Made by a program: the position numbers and the translations under genes. From Hymenobacter sp. DG01 (lineage in GTDB: Bacteria; Bacteroidota; Bacteroidia; Cytophagales; Hymenobacteraceae): 64,000 nt of DNA. Positions 42,602 through 51,604 of this stretch are shown here, one piece after another. Each line of letters opens with the position of its first letter. The stretch's first letter is position 1. The notes beneath the pieces were generated by a model. It ran no database searches and was not told the origin of the DNA. It saw only the letters and a list, made by a program, of their open reading frames with translations. The stretch is taken from positions 2,294,001 through 2,358,000 of the forward strand of contig NZ_CP040936.1 of the NCBI RefSeq assembly GCF_006352025.1, read 5' to 3'.

Positions 42602-44653
42602 CTACTTCACAATGGTAAACTCTACGCGCCGGTTTAGCTTGCGGGTTTCCTCTTTGTCGTTGGAAGCACGGGGTTTGCTACCGCCGTAGCCTACGGTGCT
42701 GATGCGGTTTTCTGCCACGCCGCGCTTTACCAGGTAGCGCTTCACCTCCGCCACACGCTCCTCCGAAAGCTTCACGTTCAGGTCGGCGCGCCCCTGGTTG
42801 TCGGTGTGGCCTTCCAGCCGGATGTTCACGGTGGGGTTGTCCTGCAGGGTGCGGGCCAAGCGGTTCAGCTCGGTGTAGGAAGCCGGCAGCAAGGTGTATT
42901 TGCCCTGCGCGAAGATGAGAGTGGGCAGTTCCAGGCTGGAGCCCACGGCGGCCGGTACCAGCAGCAGCTCCCGGGTTTGCGAGCCGCTCATGGTAACGGT
43001 ATCGGTGGCCGTGAGATAGCCCACACGGGAAGCCAGCAGACGGTAGCGGCCCGGCGGCAGCGTCAGCTGAAAGGCGCCGCCGGCCACATCAGTGCGGGCG
43101 GTGGCGTTGAAGGCCAGATCATTGCCTAGCCGAATGGCCTTTACCTCGGTAGCCAGGGGTAGGCGGGTTTTGGCATCGAGGGTGCGCCCCGTGAGCAGGG
43201 TGCGGGCCGCCACGGTTGGCGAAACGGCAGGCGGCGTGGGCCGCAGGGAATCGGGTGTGGCGGGCCTGGGGGCTACCCCCGTCACGGTCCGGAACAGGTC
43301 GGCGGGGCCGTTGGCGGTTTGCGAGGCCACGTAATAGGCCTGCTTGCCATCGGCCGTCAGGCTGAGGTAGGCATCGAAGCCGGGCCCGTTCAGGGGGGCG
43401 CCCAGGTTGCGAGGCTCACTCCACCGGGTCCAGGTTTCATCGAGGCGCTGGCTCACGAACATATCCGAGCTGCCGTAGCCCGCGTGGCCGTAGGAGCTGA
43501 AATACAGGGTTTTGCCATCAGGCGCCAGCCAGGGCGCGAAATCGAAGCCTGGCGAGTTGATAACCGGCCCCAGGCTCACGGGCTCGTTCCAGATACCATC
43601 GACGCCCTGCCGACTGATATACAGGTCGTTGCCGCCCTGGGAGTCGCCGCGCTCCAGGGAAAGCAGCAGAATCTGCTCGTCGGGGGTCATGAAAAACGAG
43701 GTGGCCGGCCCGGCGGAGTAGTAGTTGGCAATGGTGAGAGGCACGGGCAGGGCCTGCTTGCCGGTGGCCCCGCGGGGCACCTGGCTCAGGCCTTCGTCGC
43801 GGAAAGAGCCGTCCCGCTCATAGTGGCCGCGCACCAGCAGGGTTTTCCCGTCGTTGGTTACCGACATGACGCCATTGTGCTGGGTGGTGTTCAAGGCATC
43901 GAGGCGGGTAGCGGCGCCCCAGGTGCGGCCCCCATCGGTGGAGGTGCTGGTCCAGATGTCGCCGGATTCGGTTACGCCCTCGGTGTTGCCGGCGTAGCGG
44001 GTCCGCACAAAGTACAGGGTGCGCCCATCAGGCGACAACACCGGTTGCAGCTCATTGCCGGTGGGCGTATTCAGACCCGAAAGCGGCGCGGGCAGCCCAA
44101 AGCCCAGCTGGGTGCTGTCCACGTTCAGGCGGAGCTTGAATAGCTTCCACTGCTGGGTGGCCCGGTTCAGGATGCGCTGCCCTACCACGGGCGTGCCGTT
44201 AAACTTGTCGGCGGCGGCCAGGGCGGCGCACTTGTCGTTGCCGCGGCTCACCAGCATAAAGCTGCCAATGGGCCCGGCCGGAATCAGCTTCCACTGCTGG
44301 TAAAAGCTGCCCGTCCAGGGGCGCTGCACAATGGCGGCTCCTTCGTCGGGCTTTTCCAGGGTCAGGCATTTGCCGCTGTGGCGGGCCTCAATGCGGTAGA
44401 AGTCACTGCCTTTGGCGGCCGGCACAAAGCGCCACTGCTGGCTGTTGGCGTGCGTGAACTCCCACTGCACGCCGGCAGCACCGGCCTCAGCCGAGGCATT
44501 GGTAATATCCAGGGAGCGGCCGCTGCTGCGGGCAATAACCCCGTACCAGGCATTTTCATCGGGCACGAATGCCACCTGAGCCCGCAGCCCCGGGGTGATT
44601 AAGAAAAGCAGCGCCAGCAACGGCAACACAAAGCGAAACAGCGGATTTATCAT
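42602..44653 (-). CDS. Outer-membrane protein: RICIN lectin, PD40 propeller, OmpA domain
   Basis: 683 aa with a signal peptide (to about residue 25, LRAQ). Residues 35-175 form a ricin-type beta-trefoil with Q-x-W repeats (NSQQWRF, FYQQWKL, ATQQWKL). Residues 200-460 carry WD40-like PD40 blades (QPVLSPDGRTLYFVR, APWLAPDGKTLYFSS). A short CarboxypepD_reg-like segment (about 490-560) precedes the C-terminal OmpA peptidoglycan-binding domain (LEGHTDNQGRADLNVKLSEE). It would sit in the outer membrane facing the peptidoglycan. The lectin addition to the common PD40-OmpA layout is unusual. Confidence 0.9.
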   Translation of the reverse strand: MINPLFRFVLPLLALLFLITPGLRAQVAFVPDENAWYGVIARSSGRSLDITNASAEAGAAGVQWEFTHANSQQWRFVPAAKGSDFYRIEARHSGKCLTLEKPDEGAAIVQRPWTGSFYQQWKLIPAGPIGSFMLVSRGNDKCAALAAADKFNGTPVVGQRILNRATQQWKLFKLRLNVDSTQLGFGLPAPLSGLNTPTGNELQPVLSPDGRTLYFVRTRYAGNTEGVTESGDIWTSTSTDGGRTWGAATRLDALNTTQHNGVMSVTNDGKTLLVRGHYERDGSFRDEGLSQVPRGATGKQALPVPLTIANYYSAGPATSFFMTPDEQILLLSLERGDSQGGNDLYISRQGVDGIWNEPVSLGPVINSPGFDFAPWLAPDGKTLYFSSYGHAGYGSSDMFVSQRLDETWTRWSEPRNLGAPLNGPGFDAYLSLTADGKQAYYVASQTANGPADLFRTVTGVAPRPATPDSLRPTPPAVSPTVAARTLLTGRTLDAKTRLPLATEVKAIRLGNDLAFNATARTDVAGGAFQLTLPPGRYRLLASRVGYLTATDTVTMSGSQTRELLLVPAAVGSSLELPTLIFAQGKYTLLPASYTELNRLARTLQDNPTVNIRLEGHTDNQGRADLNVKLSEERVAEVKRYLVKRGVAENRISTVGYGGSKPRASNDKEETRKLNRRVEFTIVK

Positions 44654-44713
44654 GCACGCGAAACGGATGAACCTGGGCGCAAGTTAGCCGAATTCCAACC
44701 CGGCGCGGCCCGA

Positions 44714-44771
44714 ACGCGAAAAGGCGCCGCCTCCCCCAAGGAAGAGCAGCGCCTTTTCGCGTGGTTTTTTT
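44714..44771. terminator. Terminator-like hairpin with T7 tail on plus strand
   Basis: ACGCGAAAAGGCGC pairs with GCGCCTTTTCGCGT across a 21-nt loop, then GGTTTTTTT on the plus strand. No plus-strand gene ends here; it separates the minus-strand genes at 44849 and 44653 and may act in either direction. Confidence 0.65.
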
Positions 44772-44848
44772 GCTAGGTTGGCCCGGCAGGCCCAGCGGCC
44801 GTCAGGATCAGAGAACAGGGCGAAGGCAACCTCTTGTACAGCGGCTGC

Positions 44849-45058
44849 TTAGTTGTTGCTGATGTATTTGAAACGAACAAACCGGTCGTTTTCATAGATG
44901 GCCGTAAAGTGTCCGCCGCTTGCTTTGGACTCAGTTTTAGAGTCCGTTTTGCGCTCCGAGGCTTTGGGGCTGGCAGCAGAACTTGTTGGGACGGCCGGAT
45001 ATGCGCCGGGAGCCATACCGGGTACGTGGCAGATAAAGGAGAGAATCTTTGAAGGCAT
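44849..45058 (-). CDS. Small hypothetical protein (69 aa)
   Basis: It starts MPSKILSFICHVPGMAPGAY and continues with a charged low-complexity stretch (SERKTDSKTESKAS) and a structured end, HFTAIYENDRFVRFKYISNN. The longer frame upstream has no good start; the ATG at 45058 is used. A -7 promoter element lies about 100 bp upstream. I do not recognise the family. Confidence 0.6.
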   Translation of the reverse strand: MPSKILSFICHVPGMAPGAYPAVPTSSAASPKASERKTDSKTESKASGGHFTAIYENDRFVRFKYISNN

Positions 45059-45160
45059 GGTTTGTTTCCCGTTAGTGGTTAGATGTTTGGACACTGGCAA
45101 AACGGTAGTTAGATGAGAAAAATCTGCATTTAAGCGGTCTGCAACCACTTTTGTTCAGAT

Positions 45161-45168
45161 CAAATATA
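45161..45168 (-). promoter_or_regulatory. Probable -7 promoter element of the 69-aa gene
   Basis: TATATTTG on the minus strand matches TAnnTTTG in an AT-rich tract. It would give a leader of about 95 nt. The -33 element is poor (GTTC). Confidence 0.4.
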
Positions 45169-45550
45169 AAGATATTATCATTTGATTGAACGATGCTAAG
45201 GTATATTTTTTCTTTGATAAATGTAAATAGGTAGCACCCCTTATTTTACTTCCGTACTAGCACGGATATTTACCTTGCCCATCTAGCCCGCTGCCATACT
45301 CCGCGTTTTTCCAGCCCTATTTCCCACAAACCGGGCACAGACCGCCCTTATAGAGCCGTAAAGCCCGATTTTAGCTTAATTTATCTTCTCTGAAGGCTAC
45401 TGCTCTGCTTCTTCTCACCCGCCCACAGCTCATCCGTCAGCCCTACCGACGGTGACCGGTAGCTGCTACTCATTTTCGGGGTTACCAGAGGGCGGAGGGT
45501 GCCTATTTACATCTGGTAAGAACCTTGCACATTAGCTATACAGCTCTGGG
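45169..45550. other. Intergenic stretch, no gene seen
   Basis: 382 bp, AT-rich at its left end and mixed elsewhere. I see no coding frame, RNA gene or clear hairpin. Confidence 0.4.
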
Positions 45551-46222
45551 TCAGGAAATCAGCTTGTGCCGCAAGGCATACTGAATAAGGCCCACTACCG
45601 ATTTGGAATTGGTTTTGGTGAACAGGTTACGCCGATGCGTTTCCACGGTCCGCTCACTGATGAAGAGCATTTCAGCAATGGCTTGGTTGGAATACTCCTG
45701 CGCAATGAGTCCCAGAATTTCCCGCTCCCGGTTGGTGAGGTCGGCGGGGCGGTTGGCCTCCAGCGCGGCCGGAATGTGCAGGTTTTGCAGCAGGGTAGCC
45801 GCCACGTCCTGGCTGAAGTAGTTGCGGCCGGCCGCTACCTGCAGAATGGCTTCCGTCAGCTCGGCCCGGGTAGCGGTTTTAAGCACGTAGCCCGAGCCCC
45901 CTGCCTCTAGCATCTCGGCCACCGTGGCGTGGTCATGAAACATGCTCAGAATCAGGACCCGGATGGATGGCCACTGCGTCCGGATGGTGCGCGCCAACTC
46001 AATACCCGACATTTCGGGCATGTTCAAATCTAGCACGGCCACCTGAATATTGGGCCAGTGGGTGGCCAGCAGGTGTAAGGCTTCGGCGCCGCTGTACGCC
46101 TGAGCCGCCACGCGCAGGCGGGCTTCGGGGCGCAGCATGCTCTTGAGCCCTTCCACTACCACCGGATGGTCGTCCACCAGCAAAAGGGAAATGACTTCGT
46201 CTTCTGACAATGGTTCTGACAT
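45551..46222 (-). CDS. NarL/LuxR-type response regulator
   Basis: 223 aa. The receiver domain (about 12-128) has D17/D18, phosphoacceptor D65 (VAVLDLNMPEMSG) and K115 (GYVLKTATRAEL). The C-terminal LuxR helix-turn-helix reads LTNREREILGLIAQEYSNQA followed by FISERTVETHRRNLF. The frame extends 19 codons to a TTG, but the ATG at 46222 (MSEPLSEDE) is preferred. No histidine kinase is adjacent. Its target genes are unknown. Confidence 0.93.
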   Translation of the reverse strand: MSEPLSEDEVISLLLVDDHPVVVEGLKSMLRPEARLRVAAQAYSGAEALHLLATHWPNIQVAVLDLNMPEMSGIELARTIRTQWPSIRVLILSMFHDHATVAEMLEAGGSGYVLKTATRAELTEAILQVAAGRNYFSQDVAATLLQNLHIPAALEANRPADLTNREREILGLIAQEYSNQAIAEMLFISERTVETHRRNLFTKTNSKSVVGLIQYALRHKLIS

Positions 46223-46384
46223 AGGCACAGGGCGTAAAGCCGTTGGTTGTCCGGCCAGAGGTAGGGCGCGGGTCCACAAAGAAAGATACTATAATCTACT
46301 CTTTTCTTCAATATCAACCATAGTATATATTATGGTTTTTACATATCATCCGGCGGGTACCTTGGGCCTTTACAAACAGTGCAA

Positions 46385-46446
46385 AGCCCGGCGCCGCAGG
46401 CTTGGCCCTACCCCCCTGGGCAAGGCCAAACCTGCGACGCCGGGCT
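46385..46446 (-). terminator. Long terminator hairpin after the 444-aa amidohydrolase
   Basis: AGCCCGGCG-CGCAGG pairs with CCTGCG-CGCCGGGCT with one internal mismatch, and an inner TTGGCC/GGCCAA extends the stem. On the minus strand TTTGC follows. Confidence 0.75.
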
Positions 46447-46469
46447 CCCGGCTCCTTACTTGCCAGCGC

Positions 46470-47804
46470 CTACTTCAGGCCGTACTTACCCCGGAATTTG
46501 TCGCGCAGGTAGGTTTGCTTGGTATCGAGGCGGAAGGCGCGGCCGTCGATCCAGGCGCGGGTTACGTCGTTGGTACGCATGTCCAGCAGGTCGCCGCGGC
46601 TCACCACCAGGGTAGCGCTTTTGCCGGCTTCCACCGAGCCGAAATCCTTGTCGATGCCCAGAATGCGGGCCGGGCTCAGGGTTATGGCTTCCAGGGCCTG
46701 CTCTTTACTGAGGCCGTAGCCGGCAGCGGTACCGGCAATAAAGGCCAGGTTACGGGCTCCGGAGGTTTCCTGGTCGCCCTCATAATCAAGGCAGAAGCGC
46801 ACCCCGGCCTGTTGGAGCAGGCTGGGTAGGCGGAAGGGTTGGTCGTAGGCGTCGCCCTCGCGGCGGGGTAGGGCGTGAATGCGCGAGAGCACCACGGCCA
46901 CATCGTTCTGCTTTAGAAAGTCAAGCATCATCCAGGCGTCGCGGGCGCCTACTACAGCTATTTTCTGCACGCCCAGGCGCTTGGCAAAGCGCACGGCCTC
47001 CAGCAGCTCCTTGCCGTAGTCGGCGTGGATAAACAGGGTTTTCGAGCCATCGAAGAGGCCGGCCAGGGAAGTGAGGCGCAGGTTTTCGCGGCGGCCGGCG
47101 GGCTGCTGGCGGTAGGCGCTGGCTTCCTGGAGCAGGCTTTCGAGCTGGCGCAGCTGCTCCTGCCGGGCCTTTTCGCGGCGCTCCAGCATCGGGGCGTCGT
47201 CGGTGGGGCTGGTTTTGATAATCATAGCCGGCCAGTTCAGGTGCAGGCCATCATCGGCGCGTACCTGGGCATCCTGCCAGTTCCAGGCATCGAGCTGCAC
47301 CACGCTGCTCTGGCCTGAGAGAATGCCGCCCCGGGGCGTTACCTGCGTGAGCAGCACCCCATTGGTGCGCACCGTCGGGATGATGTCGGAATCGGTGTTG
47401 TAGGCAATGAGGCTGCGCACGTTGGGGTTGAACTCGCCTACCTCACGGGCATCCACAGTGGCCCGAATGGCTTCTACCTCCGTCAGGCCCAGGGTGGAGT
47501 TGGGCAGAATCAGACCGGGGTAAATCTGCTGCCCTTTCACGTCAATAACCTCAAAGGCGGCGCGGTCCTGCGCAAAGCCGCTCTGGGTGCCGGCGTAGGT
47601 AATGCGACCCTTATCGAAGGCCACGGCGGCATCGGGCACTACCGTGCCGTTGCCCACGTGCAGGGTGCCGCCCAGCAGCAACACCGGCTTGCTTTGGGCC
47701 GGGGCCGGGGCGGGCACCTGGGCCAGCGCGGGGGTAGCTATTAGTAGGCTGATAGCTATTAGCTGTTGGCTTTTAGCTTTTATGATCGAGAGAAGAAAGG
47801 ACAT
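46470..47804 (-). CDS. Amidohydrolase-family exported protein, metal motif degenerate
   Basis: 444 aa. A signal peptide (about 1-28, ending TPALAQ) precedes an amidohydrolase composite fold: the N-terminal beta-sandwich (LLLGGTLHVGNGTVVPDAAV), QIYPGLILPNSTLGLTEVE and the C-terminal GYGLSKEQALEAITLSPARI with a closing SVEAGKSATLVVSRGD. The usual HxH metal pair after PG is missing (LILPNST), so hydrolase activity is doubtful. It follows the larger amidohydrolase by 104 bp in the same direction. The ATG at 47804 is used; the repeat in the gap extends into the signal-peptide codons. Confidence 0.82.
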   Translation of the reverse strand: MSFLLSIIKAKSQQLIAISLLIATPALAQVPAPAPAQSKPVLLLGGTLHVGNGTVVPDAAVAFDKGRITYAGTQSGFAQDRAAFEVIDVKGQQIYPGLILPNSTLGLTEVEAIRATVDAREVGEFNPNVRSLIAYNTDSDIIPTVRTNGVLLTQVTPRGGILSGQSSVVQLDAWNWQDAQVRADDGLHLNWPAMIIKTSPTDDAPMLERREKARQEQLRQLESLLQEASAYRQQPAGRRENLRLTSLAGLFDGSKTLFIHADYGKELLEAVRFAKRLGVQKIAVVGARDAWMMLDFLKQNDVAVVLSRIHALPRREGDAYDQPFRLPSLLQQAGVRFCLDYEGDQETSGARNLAFIAGTAAGYGLSKEQALEAITLSPARILGIDKDFGSVEAGKSATLVVSRGDLLDMRTNDVTRAWIDGRAFRLDTKQTYLRDKFRGKYGLK

Positions 47805-47894
47805 ACTGTTCAGTAAGATTGGGAAGGCAAGTAGAAACGACCAGTTCAGCAACCACAGTCTGTGGTAAAGAGCTAACAGCCAATAGCTATCAGC
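47748..47894. repeat. AGCTA-rich inverted repeat spanning the amidohydrolase gap
   Basis: One arm (47748-47782) holds GCTGATAGCTATTAGCTGTT; the other (47866-47894) holds the inverted GCTAACAGCCAATAGCTATC. The first arm lies within the signal-peptide codons of the 444-aa protein. Confidence 0.5.
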
Positions 47895-47908
47895 TACAAG
47901 CTGACAAG

Positions 47909-50900
47909 CTACTTATCCAGCTCTTTTTCCTGGCCTTCCGTGTCGCAGTGGTAGTGCTGGTTGGGCTTGGCGGTGGGAAGCTGGGTAGCGGCGCCGCCTT
48001 TCTTGGCTTCCAGCATTTTCTGCACGATGCGCAGGCGCTCCTGCTCCATCTGCCGGCGCAGCTGCTGGTCGCTTTCCAAGCTGAACAGCTCGCGGCCATC
48101 CACGAAGGTGCGTTCGGCGCGGGCGTACACGCTCAGGGGGTTATCGGTCCAGAGCACCACATCGGCGTCCTTGCCCTCCCGGATGCTACCCATGTGCTGA
48201 TCGAGGTGCAGCATTTTGGCCGGGTTGATGGTCACCATCTTCAGGGCTTCTTCCTCCGAGAGGTTGCTGTACTTCACCATTTTGGCTGCTTCCTGGTTGA
48301 GGCGGCGGCTCATTTCGGCGTCGTCGGAGTTGAGGGCCACGTTCAGGCCCACATCGTGCATGATGCCGGCGTTGTAGGGAATGGCGTCGCGCACTTCGTT
48401 CTTATAAGCCCACCAGTCGGAGAAGGTGCTGGCGTTGATGCCGCGCTGCTTCATCTTGTCGGCCACTTTATAGCCCTCCAGAATGTGGGTGAAGGTGTTC
48501 ACCGGGAAGCCCATGCGGTCCGATACGTTCATGAGCATGTTGATTTCGCTCTGCACGTAGCTGTGGCAGGTGATAAAGCGCTGCTTGTTCAGGATTTCCA
48601 CCAGGGCCTCCAGCTCCAGGTCGCGGCGCGGGGCCTCGCCCTTTTTCTGCTTGGCCTTACTGAGCTTGTTCCAGGCTTTCCACTCCTGCTCATACTCTTT
48701 GGCGCGCGTAAAGGCATCCACGAACACCTGCTCGGTGCCCATGCGCGTTTGCGGGAAGCGCACGGTATTCAGCTCGCCCCAGTTGCTTTGCTTCACGTTT
48801 TCGCCGAGGGCAAACTTGATAAAGCCCGGCGCGCCGACAATCTTCATCTGCTCCGGCGTCATGCCCCAGCGCAGCTTCACCAGCGCCGACTGCCCCCCAA
48901 TGGGGTTGGCCGAGCCGTGCAGGAGCTGGGCGGCCACTACTCCGCCGGCCAGGTCGCGGTACACGTCCACGTCCTCGGGGTCCACCACGTCGCCAATGCT
49001 CACTTCCGAAGTCACGGACTGGGTGCCTTCGTTTACGCCCCCGGCAATGGCAATGTGAGAGTGCTCATCAATGATACCGGGCGTGAGGTGTTTGCCGGTG
49101 CCATCAATGCTGCGCCCGCCGCCGGGCACGGACAGGTTGCGGCCAATCTTCACGATTTTGCCGTTCTGCAGCAGCACATCGGTGTTTTCGAGCTTGCCGG
49201 CGGCCTCACTGGTCCACACGGTTGCGTTTTTGATCAGCACAGTTTGCTGGGCCGGCACCTCGGCTCGGCCATAGGCCACAAAGGGGTACTGCACCGCACC
49301 CAGTTGGGGCGGCACGGGCGCTTTCGCGGAGTCGCGGCGGGCGGCGCGGGTAGCTTCTTCGAGGCGGCGGGCCGTCCATTTTACCGCCGTAGCATCGGGC
49401 AACTGTCCGTCGCCCTGGAAGGTGCGGCCCTCGGCGGTGTAGTAGCCACTGAGGCGAATGGCCCCGCTGCCCTTGGTTTTGGGAGTAGGATTGAAGACGA
49501 GGGTTGCCAGCTCCCCGTTCACACTGAGGTTGCCTTTCACGGTGTCGCCGGGCGCTTTGGCAATTTTCACCTCGGGGCTCTCGGGCTTGCCGGCCAGGAG
49601 CAGCTTCATTTCCGGCTGCGTGCCCACTTGCAGGGAGTACACCCCCCGATAATCGGCCGGGAGGGTGCTGAGCTGGTACCGCTCACCCTGTACCCAGTTG
49701 TCGAGCAGCACGTTATCCTCGGCGAGCAGGCGGCCAGAGCACACCAGGAAGTTGGCTTCCATGCCCGGCCGCAGGGCCCCTACCCTGTCCTGCACGTTCA
49801 CCAGCGCGGCGGGGGTAGCCGTGAGGGCCTGCAGGGCCTGCTCCTCCGAGAGGCCGTACTGCACGGCTTTGCGCAGGTTAGGCAGAAACTTCTTTTTGTC
49901 TTTGAGGTCGGCAGCCGAGAGGGCGAAGGGCACGCCGGCTTTGGCCAGCATGGCCGCGTTGGCCGGGGCCATTTCCCAGTGCTTGAGCTCCTGCAGACTT
50001 ACGCGCGCCGCGTCGTACACGTCATCTACCTGGTAGGCATCGGGGAAGTTGAGGGTCAGGATGAGGGGGGCCTTCGTGGCTTTGAGGTCGGCCAGGCGCT
50101 GGTACTCGTCGCCGCGGCCTTTGATGATGTACTGCACCCCAAACTCGTCGCCCAGCTTATCAGCCCGCAGGGCATTGAGCTTGTCGCGCACCTCAAAAAT
50201 GGCGGGCAGCTGGCGCTGCTGCGTAAGGGCCCGCAGCGAGAGGTTCTGCTCCCGGGTGGGGTTGCGCTGGTTCCAGTCGGCATCGAGGTAGCTCTGGCGC
50301 AGCAGGGCAATGCTCCCCATTAGCGACGAGGGATAATCCTGGGTGCTGCTACCCTTCTCGAAGCTGAAAGCCGCCGCCGCCCGGTCCTGGAGCAGCACCT
50401 CACTTTCGCGTCGGCTGGAGTTCAGGCTCACCAGGGCCGCCGTGCCGCGGGCAATGCCGTCGGGCTGGTGGGTGAGCACCGCCCCGAAGCCCTGACGGCG
50501 GTAAGCCTCGGCCTGCTCAGCATTCACGCGGAACAGCTCGGCGGCGTTTACCTCCGGATGAATGGCCTGGTTCCAGTCGTAGGCGCCAGCCTTGGTACTT
50601 TCCATCTGGGGGCCGCTGCGGCGGCCCTGGCGCTCGGGGGCTTTCACCTCGGGCACCCCGTAGGAGGCGTACAAATCCACGAAGCCGGGGTAGATGAAGC
50701 GCCCCTTTAGGTCCTGCACTACGGCCCCGGCCGGAATCTTTACTTTGGAGCCCACGGCCTCTACTTTGCCGTCCCGAATCAGGAGGGTGGCATCGTCGAG
50801 GCGGGTTTTGTAATCCAGAAAAATGGTGGCGTGGGTGAAGGCGTACAGGCCCGGCCGCTGGTCATAAACGCCGTTGCGGGGAAAGGTGGCCGGCTGCTGG

Positions 50901-50971
50901 GCATGGACGGCCGTGAGGCTGCCGGCCAGCAGCCCACCGGCCAGTCCGAGCCGGCGAAGGTCAATGTGCAT
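47909..50971 (-). CDS. Large two-module amidohydrolase, exported
   Basis: 1020 aa with a signal peptide (about 1-24, ending AVHAQ). Two amidohydrolase modules follow. The first (about 35-430) has GRFIYPGFVDLYASYGVPE, without the HxH pair, so it looks inactive. The second (about 560-1000) has HLTPGIIDEHSHIAIAGG with an intact H-S-H pair, FITCHSYVQSEINML and VALNSDDAEMSRR supplying further ligands, and ends KMLHLDQHMGSIREGKDADV. The upstream frame to 51121 is not needed; the ATG at 50971 gives the signal peptide. Substrate unknown; peptidase- or dipeptidase-like action is possible. Confidence 0.87.
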   Translation of the reverse strand: MHIDLRRLGLAGGLLAGSLTAVHAQQPATFPRNGVYDQRPGLYAFTHATIFLDYKTRLDDATLLIRDGKVEAVGSKVKIPAGAVVQDLKGRFIYPGFVDLYASYGVPEVKAPERQGRRSGPQMESTKAGAYDWNQAIHPEVNAAELFRVNAEQAEAYRRQGFGAVLTHQPDGIARGTAALVSLNSSRRESEVLLQDRAAAAFSFEKGSSTQDYPSSLMGSIALLRQSYLDADWNQRNPTREQNLSLRALTQQRQLPAIFEVRDKLNALRADKLGDEFGVQYIIKGRGDEYQRLADLKATKAPLILTLNFPDAYQVDDVYDAARVSLQELKHWEMAPANAAMLAKAGVPFALSAADLKDKKKFLPNLRKAVQYGLSEEQALQALTATPAALVNVQDRVGALRPGMEANFLVCSGRLLAEDNVLLDNWVQGERYQLSTLPADYRGVYSLQVGTQPEMKLLLAGKPESPEVKIAKAPGDTVKGNLSVNGELATLVFNPTPKTKGSGAIRLSGYYTAEGRTFQGDGQLPDATAVKWTARRLEEATRAARRDSAKAPVPPQLGAVQYPFVAYGRAEVPAQQTVLIKNATVWTSEAAGKLENTDVLLQNGKIVKIGRNLSVPGGGRSIDGTGKHLTPGIIDEHSHIAIAGGVNEGTQSVTSEVSIGDVVDPEDVDVYRDLAGGVVAAQLLHGSANPIGGQSALVKLRWGMTPEQMKIVGAPGFIKFALGENVKQSNWGELNTVRFPQTRMGTEQVFVDAFTRAKEYEQEWKAWNKLSKAKQKKGEAPRRDLELEALVEILNKQRFITCHSYVQSEINMLMNVSDRMGFPVNTFTHILEGYKVADKMKQRGINASTFSDWWAYKNEVRDAIPYNAGIMHDVGLNVALNSDDAEMSRRLNQEAAKMVKYSNLSEEEALKMVTINPAKMLHLDQHMGSIREGKDADVVLWTDNPLSVYARAERTFVDGRELFSLESDQQLRRQMEQERLRIVQKMLEAKKGGAATQLPTAKPNQHYHCDTEGQEKELDK

Positions 50972-51154
50972 AGGAGTAGTAGAAGTTGAGCAGTAGAAAG
51001 AAAGGCAAGGGTAAACAACTGGCCGGCGGCGGGGCACCCCGGCGCCCAACTCGGGCGAAGGGAAGGTAGCATTCTGGCAACCGGAGTTGCACCGGCACAG
51101 TATGCGCAGAAGGAAGCTCAACTTACCTTCTCCACCTTTTACCTGCTACCCGTT

Positions 51155-51364
51155 ATGCGCAAAGGCACCCAAGTAACCTGGAAATACGGCACCGGCACGG
51201 CCACCGGCAAAATAGAGGAAACCCACAAGGAATCCGTTACGCGCAAGCTGCAAGGCGCTGAAATCACCCGCCACGGCACCCCCGACAACCCCGCCTACCT
51301 CATTGTGCAGGAAAACGGCGACAAGGTGCTCAAGCTGCAAAGCGAGGTGAAAGCGGCCAAGTAA
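51155..51364 (+). CDS. DUF2945 (Tudor-like) small protein
   Basis: 69 aa matching the DUF2945/hypervirulence-associated Tudor fold: KGTQVTWKYGTGTATGKIEE, the VTRKLQGAEITRHGTPDNPA loop and AYLIVQENGDKVLKLQSEV. These are single-domain basic proteins of unknown function. It is divergent from the large amidohydrolase and followed by a hairpin repeat. Confidence 0.85.
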   Translation: MRKGTQVTWKYGTGTATGKIEETHKESVTRKLQGAEITRHGTPDNPAYLIVQENGDKVLKLQSEVKAAK

Positions 51365-51368
51365 AACT

Positions 51369-51446
51369 TGTCATTCCGAGCAGCGCGAGGACTCTGGAGT
51401 AGCCTCTAATAGACAACCCACATTCCTCGCGCTGCCCGGAATGACA
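51369..51446. repeat. Dispersed hairpin repeat, copy 2
   Basis: It starts TGTCATTCCGAGCAGCGCGA and ends ATTCCTCGCGCTGCCCGGAA then TGACA. Same family as 38345-38424 and 58702-58803; it begins 4 bp after the stop of the DUF2945 gene. Confidence 0.85.
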
Positions 51447-51554
51447 GGTGGGTTTGCTCCAATTCCGGACCGAGCCAAATTCCCTACCCCCCGCCGCCGG
51501 TCAAACTGTTAGGTGATACCAGCGCGGGGCGCGCCCGTGTCGTTTCGACAACAA

Positions 51555-51586
51555 AAAAGCCCCGCCGAGTTATCGGCGGGGCTTTT
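51555..51586. terminator. Bidirectional terminator
   Basis: AAAAGCCCCGCCGA pairs with TCGGCGGGGCTTTT around a 4-nt loop, flanked by A and T runs. It is 18 bp past the permease stop. Confidence 0.88.
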
Positions 51587-51604
51587 GGGCAAGTGCAAAA
51601 GGCA

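Noticed and set aside
47819-50323. 834-aa plus-strand open frame opposite the large amidohydrolase.
   Set aside because: The minus strand encodes a full amidohydrolase with signal peptide and metal motifs; the plus-strand translation is Gly/His/Val-rich low-complexity shadow.
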